From Lyngbya sp. CCAP 1446/10 (GTDB taxonomy: Bacteria > Cyanobacteriota > Cyanobacteriia > Cyanobacteriales > Microcoleaceae): DNA of 64,000 nucleotides. The stretch lies in assembly GCF_026130175.1 (NCBI RefSeq), contig NZ_JAIGNI010000004.1:62001-126000 (forward strand), given 5' to 3'. The translations under genes and the position numbers were made by a program. Under the pieces are notes generated by a model. That model made no database searches. It saw nothing but the letters and a program-made list of their open reading frames with translations, and was not told where the DNA came from. Shown here piece by piece: positions 26,138 to 35,354 of this stretch. Numbering within the stretch: the first letter of the stretch is position 1; each line of letters begins with the position of its first letter.

Positions 26138-29100
26138 ATGCCAACCATCAGTCCCAGCCTCAAGAACTTTATCGAGCCAGTGCCACTGTGCCGACTCACG
26201 GCGGCACTAGGATCGCTGCGGTCAATTTTCAGCGAGGGCAATTGCGATCGAGTCGCAGTAGTCAACGAACAGCTACAGCCGCTAGGATTAGTTTACCTGC
26301 ACAGCCTTTGGGCTGATGGACTCGATCGCACAAACGACTGGGAGCAACCTTTGTCAGAAAGCTCGATCGCGATCGAGCCGATCAGAATAGTATCTGCCAC
26401 TCTGAGCATCAGTGAATTCTGGCAGTACCTGCAAACAGAGGAACTTAACACCCCAGCAAGTAGCCAAACCGTCGGCGGTTTCTCGAAAATCCCGATCGGC
26501 CTCACAGATGCTAGCGGTCAATTTTTAGGACTGTTAGACAGCCTAAGCCTGCTGCAATTCGCCGCAAACAGCAGCCTGACAGCGCAGCCAACAGCAGTCA
26601 AAGAAATCGAATTAATACCCGTTTCCGCAGCCATCGCCACCGCCCGTGCTCAAGTGCGCTTTCTAGAAGCAGGATTGAAACCCTCGGAAAACCTCAACTC
26701 CCTAGTCCAACTGCTCGAAAAACTGCCCCTACCCCTGAGATTGCAAACCCCCACCGGACAGATAGTCAGTCAAAACGCAGCGTGGCGGATTTTGCTGGGA
26801 GCAGGCCCAGAACCAGTTCCAGAACCAGCAGCAAATTTGGGCAAACACTCGCCCCACAAACCAAGCCATTTAACAACCGAATACACGAGCGCCCAGGTAG
26901 AAGCGATCGCCCAAGAGTGCAAGAGCTTAGTAGGAGTAGGTCGATCGGGCGATGGACTGCGGGATAGCTTCGCCGCGCGTGATTCAACAGCCGCCACCAG
27001 TTGCTCGCTACCCCTGTACGCCGCCGCCTGCCCATCAACCTTAACCGCTCCAGCTTGGTGCCCCACCGCCGGCAAACCAGACACATATATTTGTGATTGT
27101 CCTGTACAAAAAGGTCAAGAACGGATCTGGCAATTTGTCAAGCAACCGCTGTCGGACAACCTAATTTTAGTCATGGGACAAGATGTCACCGAAGAACAGT
27201 TAGTTGCCAAAGAACTAGCCGCCAAAAACGCAGATTTAATCCACCTCAACCGACTCAAAGACGAATTTTTATCCTGCATCAGCCACGAACTAAAAACCCC
27301 GCTCACCGCCGTTCTCGGTTTGTCAAGCCTACTCAAAGATAAATTGATCGGAGAACTAAACGATCGCCAAACACGCTACGCCAAACTAATCCATAAAAGC
27401 GGGCGGCATTTGATGACAATAGTTAACGACATTTTAGATTTGACCCGAATGGAAACCGGGCAGCTAGAACTAATTCTCGAACCAGTCGAAATAGCAGCCA
27501 CCTGCAAAAGAGCCTTTGAACAAGCAAAACAACTGCAACAAGAAGAAAAATCCACTCCCCAGCCGAGCAAAACCGACGGCGCAGCTTCCGAAGAACCATC
27601 GACCGAAATCGAATTTACACTCGAAATAGAACCCGGACTGAACTATTTGATTGCCGACGAACTGCGGCTGCGACAAATGCTCGTCAATCTGCTTGCCAAC
27701 GCCCTAAAATTCACCGAAGTTGGTGGCAAAATCGGATTAAAAGTAAATGTTTGGGAAGGCTGGCTCGCATTCACCGTTTGGGACACAGGCATCGGCATTC
27801 CTGCCGACAAACAACACCTGATCTTTCAGAAATTCCAACAACTTGAAAGCCCGCTTACCAGGCGCTTTCAAGGAACCGGACTGGGATTGGTACTGACTCA
27901 ACGGCTCGCCCGTCTCCACGGCGGAGACGTTTCGTTTATTTCCTCAGAAAACCAAGGCTCTGAATTTACCTTGTTGCTGCCGCCAAATCCTCCGGGAAAT
28001 AGCGGGGAAGAATCCCCAGCAGGTACAGCCACCGAGGGAGAATTTTTACAACCAAAATATCAAACTCCGATCGCCAATTCTCGCTCTCGTTTAGTATTAA
28101 TAGTCGAAGCAGTTCCCAAATATATCGAAGATTTAACCAACGTCCTCTCCGGTTTGGGCTACCAAGTAATAGTCGCCCGTTCCGGCACCGAAGCGCTGGA
28201 AAAAGCGCGCAGGTTCAGTCCCGAAGCGATTTTTCTCAACCCGTTGCTGCCGCTGCTGTCCGGCTGGGACGTGCTGACGCTGCTCAAGAGCGATCCAGAT
28301 ACTCGATCGATTCCGGCGATCGTCACAGCCACCAGAGGGGAAAAAGAACGGGCTTCTGTTAACCGCGCCGAAGGCTTTTTGAGCTTGCCAGTGGAAGAAT
28401 TCGCTTTGCGGCGCTTACTAGACTCGATCGGCCACCCCGATGCCAGTACCCAGAAGGTGAGGAGTTCTTTAACTGTGTTGTGGATCAGCCCGCAAAACAG
28501 TTCCTCTCAAGGTTCTGCTTTACTGCTAAACCCCACTTACTGCCGCGTTTTGGAAGCAGACGACCTCGGCCAAGCAGAACTCGTAGCGCGAATTTGGCGG
28601 CCTGATGCGATCGTCTTGGACAGTACAAGTCAACTGCAAAACCCCTTAGCTTTTATCGAACAGTTAAGTCGGTCTCGAACTTTGGGTTCTCTCCCCTTGG
28701 TGACTTTAGACCCCGCAACTACGCAACTGGCAAATCAAGTCAAAGGATTGTCGGTATTTCCCTGTTTGGCAGCCAGTAGTCCCGATGGCACGGGGTTGGT
28801 AGCTTCTGCGTTGTGGCAAGTGATTCAAGTAGCTGCGGGCATGAGTTGGAAGCCCAGCATTTTATTTGCTGACATTTCGACTTTACCGGACTTGCACCGC
28901 GTGGCTGGGGGGAACCCGACGGCAGAATTGGAAAATGGCGATCGATCGACAAAAGCCGAGATTCCCATACCCCATTCCAAGTTTTCTACTCCCAACTTTC
29001 AAGCTTTGATTCAGTACATCCAAACCGCAGGATTTCGAGGGGCGATCGCTCCCTGCTGGACAGAAGTTTTGCAGCAGTTGCAATATCAAAGCGTTGACTT

Positions 29101-29350
29101 AGTGTTGCTGTGCTTGCGAGACGCCCCCTCAGAATCCCCCGCTATGTTGCAGGCGCTATCGAACCTGCGGCAAATGGCAGTAAAACTGCCAATTTTAGTC
29201 TGGGACGATCGGTCTACTGTAAATTTGGAATCTGAGGCGATCGACTTTTTGTTGCAAGAAGTATCTGCCAAAATTTTACCTTCTTCCTTGTCAGCAGCAC
29301 AATTGTTGGACAAAATTCAACAGACTTTATTAACTCACTCAAGTTCCTAA
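26138..29350 (+). CDS. CBS-domain hybrid histidine kinase with degenerate receiver modules
   Basis: A 1070-residue cytosolic protein divergent from kaiA. Two CBS-like repeats occupy about 1-165 (DRVAVVNEQLQPLGLVYL and IPIGLTDASGQFLGLLD). A PAS-like region follows, then HisKA with His383 (SCISHELKTPLTAVLG) and HATPase (DTGIGIPADKQ, GTGLGLVLTQ). After these come three receiver-like modules, at about 650-770, 785-900 and 965-1065. The first has Asn701 where the phosphoacceptor Asp belongs (IFLNPLLPLLSG) and the third has VLLCLRD, so at least two cannot accept phosphate in the usual way. Pseudo-receivers on a kinase recall the clock kinase CikA, but the input domains differ. CBS pairs often bind adenosine nucleotides. 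A clock link is inferred from position only. Confidence 0.88.
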   Translation: MPTISPSLKNFIEPVPLCRLTAALGSLRSIFSEGNCDRVAVVNEQLQPLGLVYLHSLWADGLDRTNDWEQPLSESSIAIEPIRIVSATLSISEFWQYLQTEELNTPASSQTVGGFSKIPIGLTDASGQFLGLLDSLSLLQFAANSSLTAQPTAVKEIELIPVSAAIATARAQVRFLEAGLKPSENLNSLVQLLEKLPLPLRLQTPTGQIVSQNAAWRILLGAGPEPVPEPAANLGKHSPHKPSHLTTEYTSAQVEAIAQECKSLVGVGRSGDGLRDSFAARDSTAATSCSLPLYAAACPSTLTAPAWCPTAGKPDTYICDCPVQKGQERIWQFVKQPLSDNLILVMGQDVTEEQLVAKELAAKNADLIHLNRLKDEFLSCISHELKTPLTAVLGLSSLLKDKLIGELNDRQTRYAKLIHKSGRHLMTIVNDILDLTRMETGQLELILEPVEIAATCKRAFEQAKQLQQEEKSTPQPSKTDGAASEEPSTEIEFTLEIEPGLNYLIADELRLRQMLVNLLANALKFTEVGGKIGLKVNVWEGWLAFTVWDTGIGIPADKQHLIFQKFQQLESPLTRRFQGTGLGLVLTQRLARLHGGDVSFISSENQGSEFTLLLPPNPPGNSGEESPAGTATEGEFLQPKYQTPIANSRSRLVLIVEAVPKYIEDLTNVLSGLGYQVIVARSGTEALEKARRFSPEAIFLNPLLPLLSGWDVLTLLKSDPDTRSIPAIVTATRGEKERASVNRAEGFLSLPVEEFALRRLLDSIGHPDASTQKVRSSLTVLWISPQNSSSQGSALLLNPTYCRVLEADDLGQAELVARIWRPDAIVLDSTSQLQNPLAFIEQLSRSRTLGSLPLVTLDPATTQLANQVKGLSVFPCLAASSPDGTGLVASALWQVIQVAAGMSWKPSILFADISTLPDLHRVAGGNPTAELENGDRSTKAEIPIPHSKFSTPNFQALIQYIQTAGFRGAIAPCWTEVLQQLQYQSVDLVLLCLRDAPSESPAMLQALSNLRQMAVKLPILVWDDRSTVNLESEAIDFLLQEVSAKILPSSLSAAQLLDKIQQTLLTHSSS

Positions 29351-29367
29351 AATAGAAGAATTTATCC

Positions 29368-29391
29368 GGTTCGTAGTGAAGACTTTAGTCC
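29368..29391. repeat. Small palindromic repeat (GTAGTGAGGACT family)
   Basis: GGTTCGTAGTGAAGACTTTA with its closing arm. Related copies are at 30456-30480 and 40357-40372 (inverted). Confidence 0.6.
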
Positions 29392-29507
29392 GCTAAAAAG
29401 CAGTGAATCAAAACTATTATTCTTGAGTGTGCAACAGAATTTTGGGACTATTAAAATCAAAAGTAGGAAGCGTTGCGAGTCAAGAAGCAATATCAAAAAT
29501 CAAAAAA

Positions 29508-30443
29508 ATGAGTTATTATAGGCGATCGAGAAACCATTATACTTTTTTCTGGGGCTGTACAGTGCCTAATCGCATTCCTTTAATATCTCTGGTGTTCGCA
29601 CTCGGTTTGTGGACAATGCCCAAGCCTGTTGTGGCACAGGCACTTCTGCCTTACACCCTGCAAATCGACTCGACCGGGCTCGAACAGACAGCCTTGAGCC
29701 TTGCAGAACGAGCCGTCCAGCTAGCCAGACTCCAGCAGTACCAACTCGCCGTCCCCAGTGCCGAACTTGCGACGCAGTTAGCCCCCAAGAATGCTCAAAC
29801 TTGGACTTTGTTAGGCAGCTTGTACCTTCAAATCGAGCAGTTTGACAAAGGCATTGAAGCTTTGGGGCAAGCTCAATCTCTGGCGCCAGAAAATGCCTCA
29901 ATTAAATTTGTCTTGGGAGAAGCTTACTTTCGGCAAGCAAATTATGAGAAAGCAGCCGAATATTTGCAAGCAGGGTTGAAAATAAAGCCAGAGACTCCGG
30001 GCGCATTATTTGATTTGGGCAATGCTTTTTACAAGCTGAAGCGGTTCGATCAGGCGATCGCCCAATATGAAAAAGCCTTTGCTTTAGAAAAAAAACTCTG
30101 GCCCGCTATCAACAATATCGGATTAGTCAAATACGAAATGGGAGATGTCGATGGCGCCATTCGTCGCTGGCAAGAAGCGATCGCGATCGACGACAAAGCA
30201 GCAGAACCAATGCTAGCTCTAGCAGTAGCACTCTACACCAAAGGCGACAAAGAAAAAGGTTTAGCCCTGGGAGAGGCCGCCCTGAAATTGGACAGACGCT
30301 ATACCACAGTAACTTTTCTCAAAGAAAACCTCTGGGGCGATCGCCTAATCGCAGCCACCCAAAGCTTCCTGGCCACTCCCCAAATTAAAGCAGCACTTAC
30401 TGCAATTCAAGACGCCCCACCATTGCCCGATACATCGCCCTAA
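29508..30443 (+). CDS. Secreted or periplasmic TPR-repeat protein
   Basis: A 311-residue protein with a basic N-terminus, a hydrophobic segment (IPLISLVFALGLWTM) and a likely signal-peptidase site after VVAQA. At least six tetratricopeptide repeats follow from about residue 60 to 280 (for example YQLAVPSAELATQLAPKNAQ and GALFDLGNAFYKLKRFDQAI). TPR arrays are protein-docking scaffolds; the partner is unknown. I chose ATG 29508; a GTG at 29427 would add 27 residues that do not look like a signal peptide. A hairpin with a T run follows at 30465-30490. Confidence 0.85.
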   Translation: MSYYRRSRNHYTFFWGCTVPNRIPLISLVFALGLWTMPKPVVAQALLPYTLQIDSTGLEQTALSLAERAVQLARLQQYQLAVPSAELATQLAPKNAQTWTLLGSLYLQIEQFDKGIEALGQAQSLAPENASIKFVLGEAYFRQANYEKAAEYLQAGLKIKPETPGALFDLGNAFYKLKRFDQAIAQYEKAFALEKKLWPAINNIGLVKYEMGDVDGAIRRWQEAIAIDDKAAEPMLALAVALYTKGDKEKGLALGEAALKLDRRYTTVTFLKENLWGDRLIAATQSFLATPQIKAALTAIQDAPPLPDTSP

Positions 30444-30464
30444 TTCTAGTTAGGTTCGTCGTGA

Positions 30465-30490
30465 GGACTGAAGTCCTCAGAGCATTTTTT
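30465..30490 (+). terminator. Terminator after the TPR gene
   Basis: GAGGACT-GA-AGTCCTC hairpin followed by AGCATTTTTT, 22 bases after the stop. It is also a copy of the dispersed GTAGTGAGGACT family. Confidence 0.65.
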
Positions 30491-30597
30491 AGCTGAGCAA
30501 GATGTAATATGTTTCAACAGCATCAATCACACACTTCCGAATATCGCACCAATATTTCTACTCGTTACTAGGCTGTGCTTGGTAACGCAGATCGGTC

Positions 30598-30666
30598 GGC
30601 TCTGCCTCCTTTTTTCCAGCCGAGGCAGAGCCTCGCTGATATGGATTCCAAGGCAGAGCCTTGGAA
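30598..30666. repeat. Two adjacent GGCAGAGCC palindromes
   Basis: GGCTCTGCCTC (30598-30608) pairs with GAGGCAGAGCC (30622-30632). TTCCAAGGC (30646-30654) pairs with GCCTTGGAA (30658-30666). An AATCTAAAATC tandem tract (30688-30727) then leads to the next gene. Confidence 0.7.
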
Positions 30667-30736
30667 CCAGTTAAACCAGTTAATCCCCAATCTAAAATCT
30701 AAAATCTAAAATCTAAAATCTAAAATAGTATCACCT

Positions 30737-31945
30737 ATGACATCCACCGCCACGATCGCCCCCCTAAGCTGGACAGAACTAGAAACACTCACAGACTTTC
30801 AAGTAGATACCGTCAACGGGCCAACCAACTCTCAAGCCCGCTTGCGCCTCTTCGGACAGCCCGAATCCGACGTGAGAGTCACACTGTACCGCGACAATCA
30901 TGCCTGGTGTCCCTATTGCCAAAAAATCTGGCTGTGGTTGGAAGAAAAACAAATCCCCTATCGCATTGACAAAGTTACCATGTTCTGCTATGGGGAAAAA
31001 GAGAACTGGTACAAGCGCAAAGTGCGATCGGGAATGTTACCCGCGATCGAGCTAGACGGCCACATTATTACCGAAAGCGATGATATCCTAATCGCCCTAG
31101 AACAAGCCTTCGGCCCCTTGGGTTTGGGCATGGAAAACCCCCAAGTCCTTCCCCTGCGACAGCTAGAGCGAATGCTGTTTAGTGCTTGGTGCACTTGGCT
31201 GTGCCGCGTCAGTTCAGGCGGAGCAGACCAGCGCAACCGCAACCAATTCACCAGCGTTGTCGCTCAAGTGGAAGCAGCACTCTCGCGCACGCCCGGCCCT
31301 TATTTCCTGAATGAATTTGGCACAGTCGATGTAATTTTTACGCCCTACGTCGAACGGATGAATGCCAGTCTTTACTACTACAAAGGATACTCCCTGCGAG
31401 AAGAAAACCCGCGATTTGCTGACTGGTTTGCGGGGATGGAAAGTCGCCCCACCTATCGCGGCACTCAGAGCGATTTCCACACCCACGTCCATGATTTACC
31501 GCCTCAGATGGGCGGCTGCTGGGAAAACGGCGAACCCCAGATGCTACTCAACAAAGCCCGCGTGGATAATGGGCCTTGGGCCGGACTACCAGATGTGATG
31601 TATCCAGAACCGGAAACTTCCCGCGCTGAAGCACTCCACCGCGTCATCAAGCATCGCCAAAACATCATTCGAGTCAACCCTGCTGACGACAATTTGTTCG
31701 ATGAAGCGCTGCGCTGTGCTTTAACTTTGATGATGACTAGCGAAGTTTGTACGCCGCCGGCTGGTTCTGATACGGCCCTGCGGTATTTGCGCGATCGGGT
31801 AAATGTGCCCAGAGATATGTCAATTTACGCGGCCAAGCGGCTGAGGGAAAGCTTAGAGGAAACTGCGGCCATCGTGGGTGAGGGCCAAGGCGAGCCTATT
31901 CCCGTGAAGCACCGGCGGGATCAAGATCCGGCTAACTTTGTTTGA
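30737..31945 (+). CDS. Glutathione S-transferase-like protein with long C-terminal extension
   Basis: A 402-residue protein whose thioredoxin-like N-terminal domain has the redox motif CPYC (residues 58-61) in [19 protein letters not shown], then [20 protein letters not shown], the glutathione-contact region. An all-alpha C-terminal domain ([15 protein letters not shown]) follows. About 120 further residues have no domain I recognise. CPYC is typical of omega-class or glutaredoxin-like transferases, so a thiol-exchange role is likely; the substrate is unknown. The stop codon TGA coincides with the first bases of a mobile-element end (TTGACACTCCCC), so the present C-terminus may have been set by an insertion. 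Confidence 0.85.
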   Translation: MTSTATIAPLSWTELETLTDFQVDTVNGPTNSQARLRLFGQPESDVRVTLYRDNHAWCPYCQKIWLWLEEKQIPYRIDKVTMFCYGEKENWYKRKVRSGMLPAIELDGHIITESDDILIALEQAFGPLGLGMENPQVLPLRQLERMLFSAWCTWLCRVSSGGADQRNRNQFTSVVAQVEAALSRTPGPYFLNEFGTVDVIFTPYVERMNASLYYYKGYSLREENPRFADWFAGMESRPTYRGTQSDFHTHVHDLPPQMGGCWENGEPQMLLNKARVDNGPWAGLPDVMYPEPETSRAEALHRVIKHRQNIIRVNPADDNLFDEALRCALTLMMTSEVCTPPAGSDTALRYLRDRVNVPRDMSIYAAKRLRESLEETAAIVGEGQGEPIPVKHRRDQDPANFV

Positions 31946-32140
31946 CACTCCCCAACTATCGAGGTATGGGGATTCTTAATGCAGCGACTGACCTTTAAAT
32001 GTTCCGTCCTTACCACAATAAGCTGTTGAGCATTTAAATTGCATATTCGGGACGGGCTTCCACAGGTACGCCTGGGTGATGCTTCGCCTGGAGAATCGGT
32101 GTCGGTACTTTGAGCTGCGGTAATTGCGATCGATAATCGG
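31944..32140 (-). mobile_element. Scar of an IS200/IS605-type element (right end)
   Basis: Read on the minus strand it ends GGGGAGTGTCAA, after a CCCCATAC/GTTGGGG hairpin and AAGAATCCCC, the form I know from right ends of cyanobacterial IS200/IS605 elements. TTTAAATG/CATTTAAA and CCGTCC/GGGACGG form a nested fold around 31993-32055. No transposase core remains. The element type is my recognition, not an alignment. Confidence 0.5.
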
Positions 32141-32162
32141 ACTCAAAAATCAACTTAATCAT
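32034..32162 (-). pseudogene. 42-codon remnant resembling RsbQ-type alpha/beta hydrolase
   Basis: ATG 32162 to TAA 32034 encodes a peptide containing FESDYRSQLPQLKVPTPILQ, which matches the segment around the second beta-sheet half of RsbQ-type hydrolases (S-D-x-R-x-x-L-P-x-L-x-V-P-T-L-I-L-Q). The rest of the hydrolase is absent, and the last residues (EARPEYAI) run into the mobile-element end. I read it as a gene fragment truncated at an insertion. An intact small gene is possible but less likely. Confidence 0.4.
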
Positions 32163-32443
32163 AGCTTGGGCAATATCAATTTAATGTGAAGTTGTACATA
32201 TTTCGATCTCCCTAAATCCCCCTTAAAAAGGAGGACTTTGATCGGAATCTTGTCCCCCCTTATTAAGGATCGCGAATTAAATAATTTACACAAGTTTGTG
32301 GGGTGGGCGGGAGAGCCCGCCCTTTCTGGACGGGCGAGACGCCCATCCCACAAAAACAAAAGTATAAGTTATTAAATTTTCATTCCTAAGGGGGATTTAG
32401 GATGATCTAATTCTATGCAGCCTCATAAAAAATTGGTATAATA
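32141..32443. other. Repeat-bearing gap before the kinase-receptor gene
   Basis: Apart from the 5' end of the hydrolase remnant, this contains CCCCCTTA and TTAGGGGG-like arms and GGGCGGGAGAGCCCGCCC near 32305 (a strong hairpin), all without coding capacity. The hairpin could stop transcription of the minus-strand gene that ends at 32444. Confidence 0.45.
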
Positions 32444-35134
32444 TCATCGACCGACTGGCGCAAAATCGTAACCTGCACCGGATTGAGTATCGGGTAAAAT
32501 TTGCAAAAGAACTACATTGCTGTTACGATCGCCACTCGACAAAAATCTAATGTCCCCAGTCGCACCGCTAACCTTGAAATCCGCACCAGCCAAGGTTTTA
32601 GCCAACATCACCCGCCCTGCTTGACCGCTAGAAGGAGCAATTTTCCCGATCGACCTTCCCATCCGCAACACCTGCACCGCATCGTAACTCATCGCCGTTC
32701 GCCAGTTAACATCAATTCCCCACAAATCTCTAGCTAAGACTGCAAAATTTTGATTTTTACTATCAGCAAAATGCCAAGGTACAGAAATTATCGCCCCGTT
32801 CAAAGCGGCTCCACCCTGTTTTAATAAATCCGTATTGTAGAGAGCATCACCACCAATTATTGGCAAAAGTTTTTGATTGTTTCGAGCAATTTTTAGAGCA
32901 GAATTTACAGTATCTGAATCTGGCAGCAATACTAACACATCTGCTGCCATCCCATCCAGATGCGCCGTAGAATTTGGCTCGGACAAATCTACTTCCTTAA
33001 CAACTTGACCGCCTTCCAAAATTAAAGTAGTAGAAAAAGCTGTTTGTAACGACTTGCTATAAGAACTTTTGGAATTGTAAAAAACCGCAGCCGTGCTTTT
33101 TTTCATATTATTTAACATATAGCGAGCTAAAGCCGTACCTGTAAATTGGTCGCTGGGAATCGTCCGAAAGAAATAGTTCACACCGTCAGGACGCTTCGGA
33201 ACCGTTGCTAATTCAATGCTCGTGCTCGTAGGTGCGATCGCCACCATTTGATTTTGACTGTAAATTGGAGCAACTGCGATCGAGGTTTTGCTGGTTCCGT
33301 GACCGACAACCGCTAAAATACTGCTATCTGCAATCAGACTGTTCGCAATAGCTTGCGCCCGATTTTGATCGTTACCATCATCAGCAATTACCACCTTTAA
33401 AGGCACTCCCGCCTTAATTGCTTCGTCTTGAGCTTGAGCTATCCCACGCAAGATTTCCGCCGCCGCGCTGAGATTGTCGCTAATCGGAACTACTGCGGCA
33501 ATTTTCAGAGCTTCCGCAGTGCCGAGTCGAGCGTTATTGAGATAAATCAAAGTTTCCGGGTCAGTGCGATCGACTTTTAAAGCCGCTTCTAGCTTGTTTA
33601 CCGCCGTTTTGAAGTCTTTGGTGGCGATCGCGCGAACTGCTGCTAGCTTGTCAGGAGTATTGGTGCTAGCGAACAAAATGCGATCGCCCGCACTGATGTA
33701 ACTGCTGACATCTACAGGCGAGGAAGTCTGGGCATTTTTCGATGCAACTACCGGCAAATTAGGCACTTGAGGAACGCTAGGATTCAGTCTGCTATGAGCC
33801 AAATATACAGCATCTTTGAGGATACTTGTTAACTCATTTTTGAAGACAAAAATACCTCCGCCTAAAGCAATTAAAACTATCAAAAGTATATCAAAAATCC
33901 AGCTTTTTTTGCTATATTTTTGATAATTAGCCTGCTCGTGACTGCTCGCCAAAGTAGCCGCTGTCGGCTCATCCAAAGCCGCTAACATTTGCTGAGCATT
34001 AGCGAACCGAGTTCGCGGGTGAAACCTAATCGCCTTATCCAGAACCGCTGCAAATCTCACACTTACCTTTAATGCGTGATTCTGCCACAGCATCTCCCTA
34101 GTTTGCGGGTCAACTTCTAAATCCTGCGGCCACTTTCCAGTCAGCAAATAAATTGCAGTCAATCCCAAACTGTACAAATCGCTAGAATATTCTGGCCTGC
34201 CTGCGGCTTGTTCCGGAGACATAAACTGCGGCGTTCCAATGGAGATAGTTACATCATTTTTCCCAGTTGTTACCGATTGATTAATTGTTTCCTTAACTAC
34301 GCCAAAATCTATCAGCACAGGTCGATTATCAGAATTGCGTAAAAGAATATTTTGCGGTTTCACATCTCGGTGAATAATCTGTTTTCCATGTATGTAATCC
34401 AAAACAGCCAGCAGACTTGTGAGAATTTCCTTGACTTGTTCCTCGCTCATTTTACCAGTAACTTTTACTCGGTTGTTGAGCGTTTCCCCGTCTATCCATT
34501 CTAGGGCTAAGAAAAATAAACCGTTTTCCTCAAAGTGACCGTAAAGTTTGGGAATTTGAGAATGTCCTTCACCCAACTTTTCCAAAACAGCAGCCTCTTG
34601 AGAAAAACGCTCTCGAATGCTTTGGTCAATGTCAGGATTATCAATCTGGGGTTTAAGCTGCTTAATCACGCAACATCGGTGCGAAGGCATTTGCGTGTCT
34701 TCGGCCAGCAATGTTAAGCCAAAACCTCCTTCTCCCAGCTTATCAATTACCCGGTAGCGATTGTTTAAAAGTGTCTCAAATTCTGGGTTTGGTTCCGGCG
34801 GCTGCAAAATCTCGCCGTTGATTTGCACCGGGCTTTCTACTGCTAAAATTCCATATTTGCCGCTCCCATTTGGTTCAGTATGAATTAGTGTCGATGTATC
34901 GCCGTTGTCTTTTAACTTTCTCCTGAGTTCACAAATGCGATCGACTATTATTTGCTCTTCGTCACCTATTGGGGGACGTTTATACAGCACATTGAAAATC
35001 GCGGCCGGTTCGACATATTTGCCATAGTGCTTGCTCAATAGCAGCAGCACGATATATTCTTCTTTGTTTAGGTCTATGCACTCTGAACCCAGCTTGACGG
35101 CGCGGGTTTTAGTATCGATGCTCAAGTTGTCCAT
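32444..35134 (-). CDS. Winged-helix / Ser-Thr kinase / transmembrane / periplasmic-binding-protein fusion
   Basis: An 896-residue single-chain receptor. Residues 15-100 form an OmpR/PhoB-type winged helix (IDLNKEEYIVLLLLSKHYGK, DRICELRRKLKD). Residues 128-390 are a complete Hanks-type kinase: glycine loop GEGGFG 134-139, Lys158 in VIKQLK, HRD 255-257 in IIHRDVKPQN, DFG 276-278. A single membrane helix is at 412-432. A TPR-like stretch (about 500-540) is followed by a type I periplasmic-binding domain of the leucine/amide-receptor class (about 545-885; AVVGHGTSKTSIAVAPI, YFFRTIPSDQ). The topology predicts ligand sensing outside and phosphorylation plus DNA binding inside. The ligand is probably an amino acid or similar small molecule. 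No frameshift is seen. Confidence 0.88.
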   Translation of the reverse strand: MDNLSIDTKTRAVKLGSECIDLNKEEYIVLLLLSKHYGKYVEPAAIFNVLYKRPPIGDEEQIIVDRICELRRKLKDNGDTSTLIHTEPNGSGKYGILAVESPVQINGEILQPPEPNPEFETLLNNRYRVIDKLGEGGFGLTLLAEDTQMPSHRCCVIKQLKPQIDNPDIDQSIRERFSQEAAVLEKLGEGHSQIPKLYGHFEENGLFFLALEWIDGETLNNRVKVTGKMSEEQVKEILTSLLAVLDYIHGKQIIHRDVKPQNILLRNSDNRPVLIDFGVVKETINQSVTTGKNDVTISIGTPQFMSPEQAAGRPEYSSDLYSLGLTAIYLLTGKWPQDLEVDPQTREMLWQNHALKVSVRFAAVLDKAIRFHPRTRFANAQQMLAALDEPTAATLASSHEQANYQKYSKKSWIFDILLIVLIALGGGIFVFKNELTSILKDAVYLAHSRLNPSVPQVPNLPVVASKNAQTSSPVDVSSYISAGDRILFASTNTPDKLAAVRAIATKDFKTAVNKLEAALKVDRTDPETLIYLNNARLGTAEALKIAAVVPISDNLSAAAEILRGIAQAQDEAIKAGVPLKVVIADDGNDQNRAQAIANSLIADSSILAVVGHGTSKTSIAVAPIYSQNQMVAIAPTSTSIELATVPKRPDGVNYFFRTIPSDQFTGTALARYMLNNMKKSTAAVFYNSKSSYSKSLQTAFSTTLILEGGQVVKEVDLSEPNSTAHLDGMAADVLVLLPDSDTVNSALKIARNNQKLLPIIGGDALYNTDLLKQGGAALNGAIISVPWHFADSKNQNFAVLARDLWGIDVNWRTAMSYDAVQVLRMGRSIGKIAPSSGQAGRVMLAKTLAGADFKVSGATGDIRFLSSGDRNSNVVLLQILPDTQSGAGYDFAPVGR

Positions 35135-35354
35135 ATCTAAAAGATTTGTTTATAAAATAAAATCAATAAACTTGTGGAAAAGCGCAGAGCAACGCAGATG
35201 CAACGCAGATAATTTCCTGATGGGAAAGCGACTTTTTCAATCTTGTTTATAGTTCATTCTCTCTTGAGATTTGTTAAAGCGTGCAAGTCAACTGGCCCAA
35301 ATCGCAAGTTTAAGCTTTGTTGGGACTTAAAAATTTTCAAGTTTTGTTAATAAC

